From NCBI GenBank assembly GCA_964593045.1, contig CAZQJQ010000023.1:1-19674 (forward strand): DNA of 19,674 bases. The letters run 5' to 3'. The DNA comes from JAOAHC01 sp964593045. GTDB lineage: Bacteria; Bacillota; Clostridia; TANB77; CAG-465. Positions within the stretch are counted from its first letter, which is position 1. Each line of letters opens with the position of its first letter. A program made the position numbers and the translations under genes. Below, one piece after another: positions 5,846-14,096 of this stretch. The notes below the pieces were generated by a model, which made no database searches, was not told the DNA's origin, and saw only the letters and a program-made list of their open reading frames with translations.

Positions 5846-7117
5846 TTAACTATCTCCTCTACCATCATCATTTTCTGTATCATCTTGCTCATCATCTTGT
5901 TTAGTATTATCTTCTTCATCTTTTGTAGTATTGTTATCATTATTTTTGATAGCATTATTATTAGTAGTAGTGTTAGTAGTGTTGTTATTTGTAGTTGTAG
6001 TTGTTGAACTAGTAGTATCTGTAGTAGTCGTTGTATCTTCTTCATATGTTGTTATTATACTACTGTTGTCTTCTTGTTCTGTAACTTCTTTTAACTCAGT
6101 TGTTACAACTATATTATTAGGTGTTTTTAAATACATTGTATCCTCTTTTATTGCCATAAATGTAACATATTTAGATAGTTTACCTATTTTTTCATTAGGA
6201 CTTACACTTGACAGTTTTGTTACATAGTCAGAATATATTAAATATACAGCTTTGTTATTACAATATGTGTCAAGTACTTCTTTGTTTTTTAATTCAATAG
6301 TATCTACTATCTTATTATTACTCACTTTATATGCTTTATCATTATTAATACTTAAAAAGTACATGTTATCATCTGAATCTATACCAATTAAATTTACATT
6401 CTCTTTAAATATTGTAAGTCTTGTTTTAGAACTATATATATTTTTGTCATCATCTTCATAATATAGTCTATCTTTTGTTTGCATCATAAATGCATTTTCA
6501 ATTTTAACACTTGAAGCATAAGTTGATAAACTATTAAATAAATCAATTCTATATATTGTATCTTTCGTAGTATCTCCCGATTTTGTTTCTACATCAAAAT
6601 ATAATATATTAATTACAGGAGATGAATATATATCAAGTACTTTTGAAAAATTATATACTGTTATTGTGTTATAATCTGTCTTCTTTTCTGATGATATCTC
6701 ATATGTAATCAAATTTAATTTAGAAGTCATCCCTGTTTTGTCCTCTGTAAAATACATTATACGATTTTTATCATATAGCAATTTATAGTAACATATTGGT
6801 AACTCTTCTGAAATTTCAGTTACTTCTTCTCCATCTGATATCTTATGTATATATATTTTATTATCTAATAAATATGTATAGTATTTATTATCAAAAGAGA
6901 ATTCTACATTTTGTGCATTATCTGGAATAACTATGTTTTCTATTGTTTTTTCTTCAGTTTCTGTATCCGATGCAAGTGTCGTACTTTCTCCTGTTTTAAT
7001 ATCAAGAGTTGTATTATTCACTTTATATATATAATCATCAATATATGATAATAGTAATACAGTTACAATTGTACCTACCATAAAAAATATAGAAAAATAC
7101 ATTAATATTTTTTTCAT
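5846..7117 (-). CDS. membrane-anchored extracellular protein with Thr/Asn/Asp-rich tail, unknown
   Basis: 423 residues, start supported by GAGGT before the ATG. Residues ~5-25 are one hydrophobic helix after MKK, with no lipobox, so the protein is anchored with its bulk outside. Residues ~60-345 contain repeated short strand-like units (YYTYLLDNKIYIHKI, NRIMYFTED, DRLYYEDDDKNIYSS, DNMYFLSINNDKAYKV, KAVYLIYSDYVTKL), the pattern of a beta-propeller or similar repeat fold. From about residue 350 the chain becomes Thr/Ser/Asn-rich and then Asp/Glu-rich with little complexity, typical of a disordered or wall-spanning tail. It starts 10 bases after the glycosidase gene stops, so both form one operon in an envelope context. 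I do not recognise a family and propose no enzyme activity. Confidence 0.75.
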   Translation of the reverse strand: MKKILMYFSIFFMVGTIVTVLLLSYIDDYIYKVNNTTLDIKTGESTTLASDTETEEKTIENIVIPDNAQNVEFSFDNKYYTYLLDNKIYIHKISDGEEVTEISEELPICYYKLLYDKNRIMYFTEDKTGMTSKLNLITYEISSEKKTDYNTITVYNFSKVLDIYSSPVINILYFDVETKSGDTTKDTIYRIDLFNSLSTYASSVKIENAFMMQTKDRLYYEDDDKNIYSSKTRLTIFKENVNLIGIDSDDNMYFLSINNDKAYKVSNNKIVDTIELKNKEVLDTYCNNKAVYLIYSDYVTKLSSVSPNEKIGKLSKYVTFMAIKEDTMYLKTPNNIVVTTELKEVTEQEDNSSIITTYEEDTTTTTDTTSSTTTTTNNNTTNTTTNNNAIKNNDNNTTKDEEDNTKQDDEQDDTENDDGRGDS

Positions 7118-7127
7118 AATTTACCTC

Positions 7128-8090
7128 TTACTTTGTTATTATAAAGGCAGAAGGAATATATCTTTCTCCCATTATATCACTTGGACTATTTACTACTTTT
7201 CCATCATAAACCATAGTAGTAGAAGCTCCTCCATCTAAATTGAATGCATTATATGCTCCATATTTTAAAAAGATATCTTGAACATTCTTAAGAGTAGCAC
7301 CTATACTTGATGATTGTCTACCATCAATTACTAACATAAGTATTGTACCATCTTTTGTCTGTCCAATTGCTGTTCTTGGTTGTATTCCCCAACCACCATT
7401 ACCGCTACCTATAGTTCCTTTTCCATTTACTACAATTATTGGTCCAAATGATACTGCATATTGCAAGTTTTTTTCTTTCATAGTATTATATGTCATAGAG
7501 TTTGATACAACAAGTCTACTTTGATCATCAAGTCCTACAATACTATATGATGATGCACTATCTTTATATTTTAATTCACCATTTTCAATAATTATACCTG
7601 AAGGTTTTCCTCCTGTACCAAGTGCATCATCTGCAAAACCTCCCGCATTAATTCCCCCTATAGCATCATATTCTTCTACTATTTGTGATAAAGTAGAGCC
7701 AACTTTTCCAAGTTTTGGCGCTGTTGCAAGTTTTACTTTAGTTGGATCTTTTACTATGAGTAAATAACCTTTATATGAACTTGTACTAATATCAACTAAT
7801 TCAACATAATCTGCACTTGTTGATTCGTTTTCTTCTATATTAATCTGTTCTACATTTTGTTCTGATACCTCTTCTTGAGGTCTGTTATTTTTTAAAATTT
7901 CCTCAATTTCACTATCACTTAAAAACAATGTTGCAAAATATTGATGTGACATCGTTGTCATAGCAGTTGTTACTAACATATCTCTCGTATTTTTAAATGG
8001 TCCATAATATATAAGTAAGATAGAAAGTGCTGGTATAAATATAATTTCAAAGATTATAAACGCAAGAACTACCTTTAGTTTTTTCTTCAT
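7128..8090 (-). CDS. phosphodiester glycosidase family protein (NAGPA-like)
   Basis: 320 residues from the ATG at 8088-8090, chosen because AAAGGAGAG precedes it. Residues ~5-28 form an N-terminal membrane anchor, followed by a polar Glu/Asn-rich linker (~70-95). The rest is the domain related to the uncovering enzyme N-acetylglucosamine-1-phosphodiester alpha-N-acetylglucosaminidase: GGINAGGF, GGWGIQPRTAIGQ, LVIDGRQSSSIGATL and AFNLDGGASTTMVYDG, in family order. Members cleave sugar-phosphodiester bonds; in Gram-positive bacteria the natural substrate is usually unknown, with cell-wall polymers or exopolysaccharide likely. It has its own promoter and lies in an envelope cluster after a class A PBP. 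Complete, no damage visible. Confidence 0.88.
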   Translation of the reverse strand: MKKKLKVVLAFIIFEIIFIPALSILLIYYGPFKNTRDMLVTTAMTTMSHQYFATLFLSDSEIEEILKNNRPQEEVSEQNVEQINIEENESTSADYVELVDISTSSYKGYLLIVKDPTKVKLATAPKLGKVGSTLSQIVEEYDAIGGINAGGFADDALGTGGKPSGIIIENGELKYKDSASSYSIVGLDDQSRLVVSNSMTYNTMKEKNLQYAVSFGPIIVVNGKGTIGSGNGGWGIQPRTAIGQTKDGTILMLVIDGRQSSSIGATLKNVQDIFLKYGAYNAFNLDGGASTTMVYDGKVVNSPSDIMGERYIPSAFIITK

Positions 8091-8121
8091 TTTTAAATTC
8101 TCTCCTTTTGTTTGCAATAAT

Positions 8122-8150
8122 ATTTTATCAAATTAATAAAAAAAATGCAA
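8122..8150 (-). promoter_or_regulatory. promoter of the glycosidase operon
   Basis: TTGCAT (8145-8150), a 17-base spacer and TAAAAT (8122-8127) lie 32 bases before the glycosidase start and just downstream of the PBP terminator. The -10 is good, the -35 weak. Confidence 0.5.
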
Positions 8151-8152
8151 TA

Positions 8153-8186
8153 AAATAGGACTAAATAAATAAATTTAATCCTATTT
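8153..8186 (-). terminator. terminator after the class A PBP gene
   Basis: Arms 8153-8166 and 8173-8186 (core AAATAGGA/TCCTATTT) pair over 14 bp with one mismatch. On the minus strand TTTTATTGCATTTTTTTT follows. The stem is AT-rich, so efficiency may be moderate. Confidence 0.6.
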
Positions 8187-8223
8187 ACATTTTATATAAC
8201 ATATATTTTTCATAATTAAATTT

Positions 8224-10620
8224 CTAATATACATTTATAGTACTATTATTAGTATCAGTAGTAGTTTCAGTTTCTTCTTTTACATTTGTACTATATTCTG
8301 TTGGTAACATATATTTCCAATCATCTGGTTTTACATTTGGCACATAATCTCTTGTTATAAAGGATTTTTCCTCTTGATTTGGTGTATCTTCTTTTGCAAG
8401 AAGTCCATTACTTGCATCAACTAATGCTAATTTATGTATATTACATGTTGCTGTTGGTACGGTTCCACTAGCAAATATATCTGTTATTGTTTGATCTCCT
8501 CTTGGATCTTTTCTACATGCATCAGTTGGTACTAATCCTGATACTTTACATACAGAAGCAGTAACTATTCCATCTGGTTTTTCAAATTCTTTTACAGCAG
8601 TATCTTTACTTATAGTATTCATAACTGTATTAAATAGTCTAACAGATGTATATGGATATCCTCTATTTATTACTTTTGGTTGGTCATAACCATTCCAACA
8701 TGCAATTGTATAATATGGTGTATATCCTATAAACCATTGGTCTTTGTCATCATTAGTTTGACCTGTTTTACCAGCTACTGGCATACTACCAACTTTTACA
8801 TAGCCAGTTGCTGTACCTGATGTTACAACACTTTGTAAACAACTAGTTAAAAGATATGACGTTGTTGCTTTCATAACTCTTTTTGCTGTGTTTTCAGATA
8901 CCAATTCTTCATTACCATCTTTGTTTAAAACCTTAGTATATAATTTAGGAGTCATATATATTCCACCATTTGCTATTGTTGAATATGCATTTGCCATTTC
9001 AAGCACTGTACATCCATCTGTAAGTCCACCAAGTGCCATTGATGCAAGATTCTTATCCTCTGCTACTAAACTTGTAAGTCCACAGTTTTTTGCAAAGTTA
9101 TATGAGTAGTCTACTCCTACTTTTTGACAAGTCCTAACAGCTGGAATATTCATTGATTTTTTTATTGCATCTCTTACTGTTACATAGCCATAATATGAAC
9201 CATAATAATTTGTTGGATGATAATCTCCAATGTATAACTCACTATCATCTACTCCCATAGCTGGATATGAAATTCCAAGCTCAAATGCAGGTCCATATGC
9301 TCCAAGTGGTTTCATTGTAGAACCAATCTGTCTCTTAGTTTGTGTTGCTCTGTTTAATACTCTATTACCTGTTTTTTCACCTGCTCCACCAATAAGTCCT
9401 AAAACATTACCAGTATATTGATCCATTACAACCATTGAAGATTGCATATAATCTCCTGCCTTATCTGTGTAGAACAATTTGGTGTTATTATATGCATCAT
9501 CTATTGCTTGTTGGATTTTTTGATCTTGAGTTGTATATATTTTATATCCGTTATTATATACCATAGTAAGTGCAGTTTGTTCATCAACACCTTGCTCTTC
9601 CATTAGATCATCTACAACCGCTTCAATTACTGCATCAACAAAATATGAGTTTACAGTATCAACATTATCTGATGTATCCTTTTTAAATTCTATGTTATAA
9701 TTTACAGCTTCGTCATATTGTTCTTGAGTTATCTTATTTAATTTTAGCATTTGCTTTAACACAAGTTTTTGTCTTTCAAGTAATGTTTCTCTTTGTTCAT
9801 CACCAGCATATGGGTTATATGACTCAGGTGATTGAATTAATGCAGCTATAACTGCTGATTCAGCTAAATTTAAATCTTTTACATCTTTATCAAAGTAATT
9901 CTTAGAAGCCATTTGTACTCCAGATACACCATCACCTAAGTATACTCTATTTGCGTATGATTCAAATATTTCCTCTTTACTAAGTTTACTTTCAAGTTCT
10001 ATTGCTCTATACCATTCTCTTATTTTTCTAGTCCATGCTTTCTCTTTATCATTAGTTACATTTTTAACTAATTGTTGAGTAATTGTACTTCCGCCGTACT
10101 CAGATTCTCCGCCATTTAATACATAGTTAAACACTGCTCCTATTGTCCTTTTTATATCTATTCCATTGTGTTTTTCAAATCTTTCATCTTCTATTGATAT
10201 AATAGCATCATATAATGTTTTTGGTATTTGATCATATGTAACTATAACTCTATCTTCTTCTCCATGTACGCTAGCAATTTCGTTACCATCTTTATCATAA
10301 ATAAATGTTGTAAGATTATATGTCTTTAGTGCCTCTAAATTAACACTATCTGTTTTATCGATTATACCTGTCACAACACCTACTACAAGTCCTGCTCCCA
10401 CTATAACAAGTCCAATAAATACAAATAAACAAATCTTAAATATCTTCCATCCAAGTTTTTTGTTTTTCTTTTTCTTTGGATCATTGCCATTTTTCTTTGT
10501 GTTAGTATTATTTACATCACTGTTTATAATACTCTTGTCCACTTTCTTTGGCTTCTTAGAACCAAATTTTTTCCTTTTTTTATCAGTATCTTTTTCATTA
10601 AATCTTCTGATATTATCCAT
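8224..10620 (-). CDS. class A penicillin-binding protein (transglycosylase/transpeptidase)
   Basis: 798 residues from the ATG at 10618-10620, with GAGG 10 bases upstream; a GUG three codons earlier overlaps that signal. A long Lys-rich cytoplasmic tail (1-57) precedes one membrane helix (~60-84). The GT51 glycan polymerase follows, with the catalytic EDERFEKHNG (144-153, Glu144) and GGSTITQQ (176-183). The transpeptidase domain carries STMK (434-437, active Ser434), SMN (489-491) and KTG (618-620). The protein builds and cross-links peptidoglycan outside the membrane. The C-terminal ~90 residues lack a recognisable PASTA or FN3 domain and end in a Thr/Asn-rich tail. It follows the EndoA gene after 18 bases and ends at a terminator. 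Gene name could be pbpF/ponA-like; the ortholog is not certain. Confidence 0.95.
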   Translation of the reverse strand: MDNIRRFNEKDTDKKRKKFGSKKPKKVDKSIINSDVNNTNTKKNGNDPKKKKNKKLGWKIFKICLFVFIGLVIVGAGLVVGVVTGIIDKTDSVNLEALKTYNLTTFIYDKDGNEIASVHGEEDRVIVTYDQIPKTLYDAIISIEDERFEKHNGIDIKRTIGAVFNYVLNGGESEYGGSTITQQLVKNVTNDKEKAWTRKIREWYRAIELESKLSKEEIFESYANRVYLGDGVSGVQMASKNYFDKDVKDLNLAESAVIAALIQSPESYNPYAGDEQRETLLERQKLVLKQMLKLNKITQEQYDEAVNYNIEFKKDTSDNVDTVNSYFVDAVIEAVVDDLMEEQGVDEQTALTMVYNNGYKIYTTQDQKIQQAIDDAYNNTKLFYTDKAGDYMQSSMVVMDQYTGNVLGLIGGAGEKTGNRVLNRATQTKRQIGSTMKPLGAYGPAFELGISYPAMGVDDSELYIGDYHPTNYYGSYYGYVTVRDAIKKSMNIPAVRTCQKVGVDYSYNFAKNCGLTSLVAEDKNLASMALGGLTDGCTVLEMANAYSTIANGGIYMTPKLYTKVLNKDGNEELVSENTAKRVMKATTSYLLTSCLQSVVTSGTATGYVKVGSMPVAGKTGQTNDDKDQWFIGYTPYYTIACWNGYDQPKVINRGYPYTSVRLFNTVMNTISKDTAVKEFEKPDGIVTASVCKVSGLVPTDACRKDPRGDQTITDIFASGTVPTATCNIHKLALVDASNGLLAKEDTPNQEEKSFITRDYVPNVKPDDWKYMLPTEYSTNVKEETETTTDTNNSTINVY

Positions 10621-10638
10621 AAAATACACCTCATATAT

Positions 10639-11013
10639 TTATTTCCAATCATAAAACAATTTATCAAAGTCAGTACGTATATTAAAGCTAATTTTTAATG
10701 CTTTTTTTACTTTTTCCATTATTTTATCATCTAATGTACCTATTTTTTCTTTAAGCCTACTCTTGTCAAGTGTCCTTATTTGCTCTGCAAGTATTATAGA
10801 ATTTTTAGGAAGTCCATATTTTTTGCCTTCAATAACAATATGCGTTGGTAGTTTAGTCTTTACTTTTGAAGTAATTGCAAGTGCAATTACTGTTGGACTA
10901 TATTTGTTACCCATATCGTTTTGCACTACCAATACAGGTCTTACACCAGATTGTTCACTTCCAACAACTGGACTTAAATCAGCAAAAAACATATCCCCTC
11001 TTTTTATATCCAT
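10639..11013 (-). CDS. ndoA: EndoA/MazF-type mRNA endoribonuclease without adjacent antitoxin
   Basis: 124 residues beginning MDIKRGDMFFADLSPVVGSE, nearly the same opening as the EndoA (NdoA, YdcE) RNase of Bacillus. RPVLVVQND, the ALAITSK strand, KLPTHI and LAEQIRTLDK follow in family order, so the PemK/MazF fold is complete. The ATG at 11011-11013 was chosen from this alignment; the frame is open 18 codons further upstream, but those residues are not family-like. The enzyme cuts mRNA at a short motif. In related genomes an RHH antitoxin gene (ndoAI) and often alr come just before it. Here the gene directly upstream encodes a membrane protein, and I find no small antitoxin ORF in the 31-base gap. 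It is probably co-transcribed with the PBP gene. Confidence 0.93.
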   Translation of the reverse strand: MDIKRGDMFFADLSPVVGSEQSGVRPVLVVQNDMGNKYSPTVIALAITSKVKTKLPTHIVIEGKKYGLPKNSIILAEQIRTLDKSRLKEKIGTLDDKIMEKVKKALKISFNIRTDFDKLFYDWK

Positions 11014-11044
11014 AATCTCACCACACATTATACAACAAATATTT

Positions 11045-11842
11045 TTAAAATGCAAATACTTTTTCATCTTTTTGGTTATTTAAAACAAATGATTTATACG
11101 TAATAGACATTATTATATTCATATTTTTATCATATATATTTATACTAATAGGAATCTTAGTTTTAAAGTCTAGTATAAGTTCAATACTATCTATATTAAG
11201 TCCATATTTTAAAATGTCTTTATATTTTTCGCATAAATTACAACTCTCATCTATTTTAGCATTATTTAAAAACTGTATATACAAGCATATATTATCTTCA
11301 TTTAACTTACTACTTGTTTTAAAACAACAAACCGAGTTATTATTCACAATTTCATTTTCTATATTTTTATATAAATCAACAAAAGTTTTTATACTCATTA
11401 AGTTAGTGTTATAACCTATATAATTTTCTAATTTATATTCTCCTATTTGATTATAGTTTTTTATAGTTAAGGTATTATCTTTTATTAAATAGATAGCCTC
11501 TTCATTGCTAGAACCGCTTAATATATATTTAAAATATTCATTTGTATTTTTATCTTGAGATTTATTTAAATACCATTCTTTTACATTATATACATTTCTG
11601 TTTTTATTACTTATGACTGTAAGTTCATACTCTGCTTCATAACTTGTTGCATTAAAAATATTTTCTTTTCCAAGAGATGAAATAATACTACTATACTCAT
11701 TTAAGTATTCTTTATTTTTTACATTATTTACTACACAAAAAGTTGTATAACATATTAATATAGCAGCGACAATAACTGCAAGTATAATTACAATCCATAT
11801 TTTTTTGCTTTTTAAACTAAACATTATATTTTTTATATACAT
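11045..11842 (-). CDS. membrane-anchored protein resembling GerS/LolA-fold germination proteins
   Basis: 265 residues, start supported by AAGGGAG six bases before the ATG. A single hydrophobic helix (~15-36) anchors it; there is no lipobox Cys. The rest reads as a run of beta-strands: YEAEYELTVISNKNRNVYNV, a segment ending EEAIYLIKDNTLTIKN, an FVDLYKNI helix, then SIELILDFKTKIPISINIYDK and MSITYKSFVLN. This order (NK-N-Y strand, Y-I-KDN strand, helix, P-I-DKN strand pair, final Y-F strand) is what I expect of GerS-type proteins with a LolA-like fold. In C. difficile gerS sits close to alr2 and mazEF, which agrees with the position before ndoA. A lipobox is normal for GerS, so its absence is a difference. 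The family call is tentative; sporulation of this organism is not shown. Confidence 0.5.
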   Translation of the reverse strand: MYIKNIMFSLKSKKIWIVIILAVIVAAILICYTTFCVVNNVKNKEYLNEYSSIISSLGKENIFNATSYEAEYELTVISNKNRNVYNVKEWYLNKSQDKNTNEYFKYILSGSSNEEAIYLIKDNTLTIKNYNQIGEYKLENYIGYNTNLMSIKTFVDLYKNIENEIVNNNSVCCFKTSSKLNEDNICLYIQFLNNAKIDESCNLCEKYKDILKYGLNIDSIELILDFKTKIPISINIYDKNMNIIMSITYKSFVLNNQKDEKVFAF

Positions 11843-11885
11843 ATTAAACTCCCTTAGTTACAAACCTTATACTTAAATGTATATG

Positions 11886-11914
11886 TTTATATCTAAAGGA
11901 GTATTCATTGTCTA
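11886..11914 (-). promoter_or_regulatory. promoter of the gerS-like/ndoA/PBP operon
   Basis: TAGACA (11909-11914), a 17-base spacer and TATAAA (11886-11891): each hexamer is one base from the vegetative consensus. It lies in the 104-base gap after the dCMP deaminase gene, the largest gap in this part, and should separate the two operons. Confidence 0.65.
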
Positions 11915-11946
11915 TGCAAAATATACTATTATATATTTTTTAAATA

Positions 11947-12450
11947 TTACGTTTCAATATTTATATTTTTACCACTTTCTTCGTATTGTCTGCATTTGAC
12001 TTTGCAAGCATCTAACATTTTCTTAGCAACAATATAGCTATCCGAAGTTGTACTTCTTAACCTTTTATATATCACTTCTTTTATACCAGCCTGAATTATT
12101 GCTTTAGTGCATTCATGACATGGAAATAAGTCTACATATATTTTACTACCTTCTAATGTAGTTCCTTTAAAATTTAATATTGCGTTAAGTTCTGCATGAC
12201 AAATATATGGATTTCTTGTTTTAAAATATTCGCCTTCTGTGTTCCAAGATATATCATCATCTGATAATCCTCTAGGTAAACCATTGTATCCTATTGATAA
12301 TATTCTATTATTAAAGTCTACAATACATGCCCCAACTTGAGTAGATGGGTCTTTACTTCTATGTCCAGATAATATTGCTATTGACATAAAATATTCATCC
12401 CATGTTATATAATCTTGTCTTTTAAGCTCTTTTTTTAAATCATTATCCAC
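11947..12450 (-). CDS. dCMP deaminase (ComEB-type)
   Basis: 167 residues. The enzyme converts dCMP to dUMP for dTTP synthesis in the cytoplasm. The zinc site is clear: HAE (85-87, His ligand and catalytic Glu) and PCHEC (110-114, two Cys ligands). STQVGACIVD, GYNGLPRG and ICHAELNAI match the dCMP deaminase subgroup of cytidine deaminase folds. Two GUG codons could start it. I chose the one at 12448-12450 because AGGAAGTG lies 6 bases before it, while the first GUG (12457-12459) overlaps that signal. It follows the metallo-beta-lactamase gene after 20 bases in the same operon. The same family is called comEB in competence loci, but no competence genes are next to it here. Confidence 0.95.
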   Translation of the reverse strand: MDNDLKKELKRQDYITWDEYFMSIAILSGHRSKDPSTQVGACIVDFNNRILSIGYNGLPRGLSDDDISWNTEGEYFKTRNPYICHAELNAILNFKGTTLEGSKIYVDLFPCHECTKAIIQAGIKEVIYKRLRSTTSDSYIVAKKMLDACKVKCRQYEESGKNINIET

Positions 12451-12470
12451 GTTTATCACTTCCTATTTTT

Positions 12471-14078
12471 CTATTTATTATCTAATATAACCTTTTTAAG
12501 TTCTGCTAGTTTTTGTTGTATTTTATTTAAATCTTCCATACTTAGATTATTCTTTATCTCACCTTTTACTGTGTTTGAAAGATCATCTACATCTTGTTTG
12601 ATTGTGGATAATACTTCCATAATATCAAGCCTTGCAGATGTATATGTAGGTGCTTGTTTACTTAATAACTTACCGTCTAATGTATAACTTTCCTCAAGTG
12701 AAGGTATTATAGCATCTATTCCAAATTTTTCTAATATATACTGTTTAAATGCATTTTGTGCTATTTCTTCTCCATGTACTATAAATATATTTTTAGGTTT
12801 CTTCTCCATTTTATCTATCCATGATAATAGCCCATCTCTATCTGCATGTCCAGAAAATGCATCTAAATAACTGATTTGAGCATTTACTGCTATCTCTTCT
12901 CCAAATATTTTTACTAGTTTTTCTCCAGATAATATTCTTTTACCAAGAGTTCCTTCTGCTTGATAACCAACAAATAATATTGTTGATTCGGGTCTATATA
13001 AATTGTGTTTTAAATGATGTTTTATTCTACCCACTTCACACATACCACTTGCAGATATTATTATCTTTGGTGTCATATCTTCATTTAATGCTTTTGATTC
13101 TTCAGCTGTGCTTACAAAGTGCAAGCCTGTAAATTCTACAGGATTATCTCCTTTTAAAAGATATCTTAGAGCATCATCATCATAATATTCTGGATTTTCT
13201 TCAAATATTTTAGTTGCATTTACAGCAAGTGGACTATCTACATATACCGGTATATTTTTTAATTTATCTCCAAGACCTTTCATCGCAGCGAATTTATTTA
13301 TTTCATATAACATTTCTTGAGTTCTGCCTACAGCAAATGATGGTATTACTACATTTCCTCCTCTTTGAATTGTATCTAATATTATTTGAATAAGTTCAGT
13401 TGATTGATCTTTCATTTCTCCATGTAATCTATTGCCATATGTAGATTCAATAACTAAATAATCTGCCTCTTTAACATACTCTGGGTCTTTAATTATTGGC
13501 ATATTTTGATTTCCAAGATCTCCACTAAATACTAGTTTTTTAGCTTCACCATTTTCTTTTACTGTTATTTCAACAATTGAAGAGCCTAACATATGTCCTG
13601 CATCAATCATTTTAAATGAGAGCTCATCATTTATTACTATTACTTCGTTATATTCAATTCCTTTGAATATTTCTAGACAGTCTATTCCATCTTGAGCTGT
13701 ATACATCGGATCTGTAGGTTTTTTTCCTGCTCTTATTCTTTTTCTATTTACCCATTCAATTTCCTTTTCTTGTATATGTCCACTGTCTGGCAACATGATA
13801 GAGCACAAATCCTTTGTAGCTGTAGTTGCATATATTGGATTTTTGTACCCATGTATATATAATTTAGGAATTCTTCCGCTATGATCTATATGTGCGTGAG
13901 TAAGAATAACAAAATCAATTTCATTTATATTAAATGGGAAATCTTCATAGTTTAATACTTGCTCAGTAAGTCTCCCTTGAAACATTCCACAATCTACTAA
14001 AAATTTTTTACCTCCTGCTTCTACCATGTGACATGAACCTGTTACTGTTTTGGCTGCACCATAAAAAGATATTTTCAT
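12471..14078 (-). CDS. beta-CASP metallo-beta-lactamase RNase (CPSF/Ysh1-like)
   Basis: 535 residues, start supported by GAGGT before the ATG. Residues 1-200 form the metallo-beta-lactamase core with HAHIDH (61-66), GHMLGS (161-166) and the metal Asp in FSGDLG (185-190). The beta-CASP insert follows (ESTYGNRLH, VIPSFAVGRTQEMLYEI), then SASGMCEVGRIKHHL, SGHADRDGLL and a closing IFIVHGE, the layout of bacterial relatives of CPSF-73/Ysh1. These enzymes are predicted Zn-dependent RNA exo/endonucleases; the precise substrate in bacteria is mostly unknown. The C-terminal ~60 residues form a Lys/Asp/Leu-rich helix (MEDLNKIQQKLAELKKV) that may mediate oligomerisation. It is not RNase J, whose sequence differs. 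It lies 18 bases after priA and 20 before the deaminase. Confidence 0.93.
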   Translation of the reverse strand: MKISFYGAAKTVTGSCHMVEAGGKKFLVDCGMFQGRLTEQVLNYEDFPFNINEIDFVILTHAHIDHSGRIPKLYIHGYKNPIYATTATKDLCSIMLPDSGHIQEKEIEWVNRKRIRAGKKPTDPMYTAQDGIDCLEIFKGIEYNEVIVINDELSFKMIDAGHMLGSSIVEITVKENGEAKKLVFSGDLGNQNMPIIKDPEYVKEADYLVIESTYGNRLHGEMKDQSTELIQIILDTIQRGGNVVIPSFAVGRTQEMLYEINKFAAMKGLGDKLKNIPVYVDSPLAVNATKIFEENPEYYDDDALRYLLKGDNPVEFTGLHFVSTAEESKALNEDMTPKIIISASGMCEVGRIKHHLKHNLYRPESTILFVGYQAEGTLGKRILSGEKLVKIFGEEIAVNAQISYLDAFSGHADRDGLLSWIDKMEKKPKNIFIVHGEEIAQNAFKQYILEKFGIDAIIPSLEESYTLDGKLLSKQAPTYTSARLDIMEVLSTIKQDVDDLSNTVKGEIKNNLSMEDLNKIQQKLAELKKVILDNK

Positions 14079-14096
14079 ATATTTACCTCATTTCTT

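Noticed and set aside
5782..6227. Overlapping ORFs on both strands (Leu/Ile/Met-rich minus-strand frame; Val/Leu-rich plus-strand frame)
   Set aside because: They are alternative frames of the trinucleotide-rich tail of the gene at 5846-7117 and have no start signals.
10460..11083. Plus-strand ORFs opposite the PBP tail and ndoA
   Set aside because: They are Phe/Leu-rich antisense shadows of Lys-rich coding sequence, with no expression signals.
11843..11946. Sporulation sigma (SigF/SigG) promoter before the GerS-like gene
   Set aside because: A GCATA/GATATAA pair can be found, but the -10 match is imperfect and the TAGACA-17-TATAAA vegetative match is clearly better.
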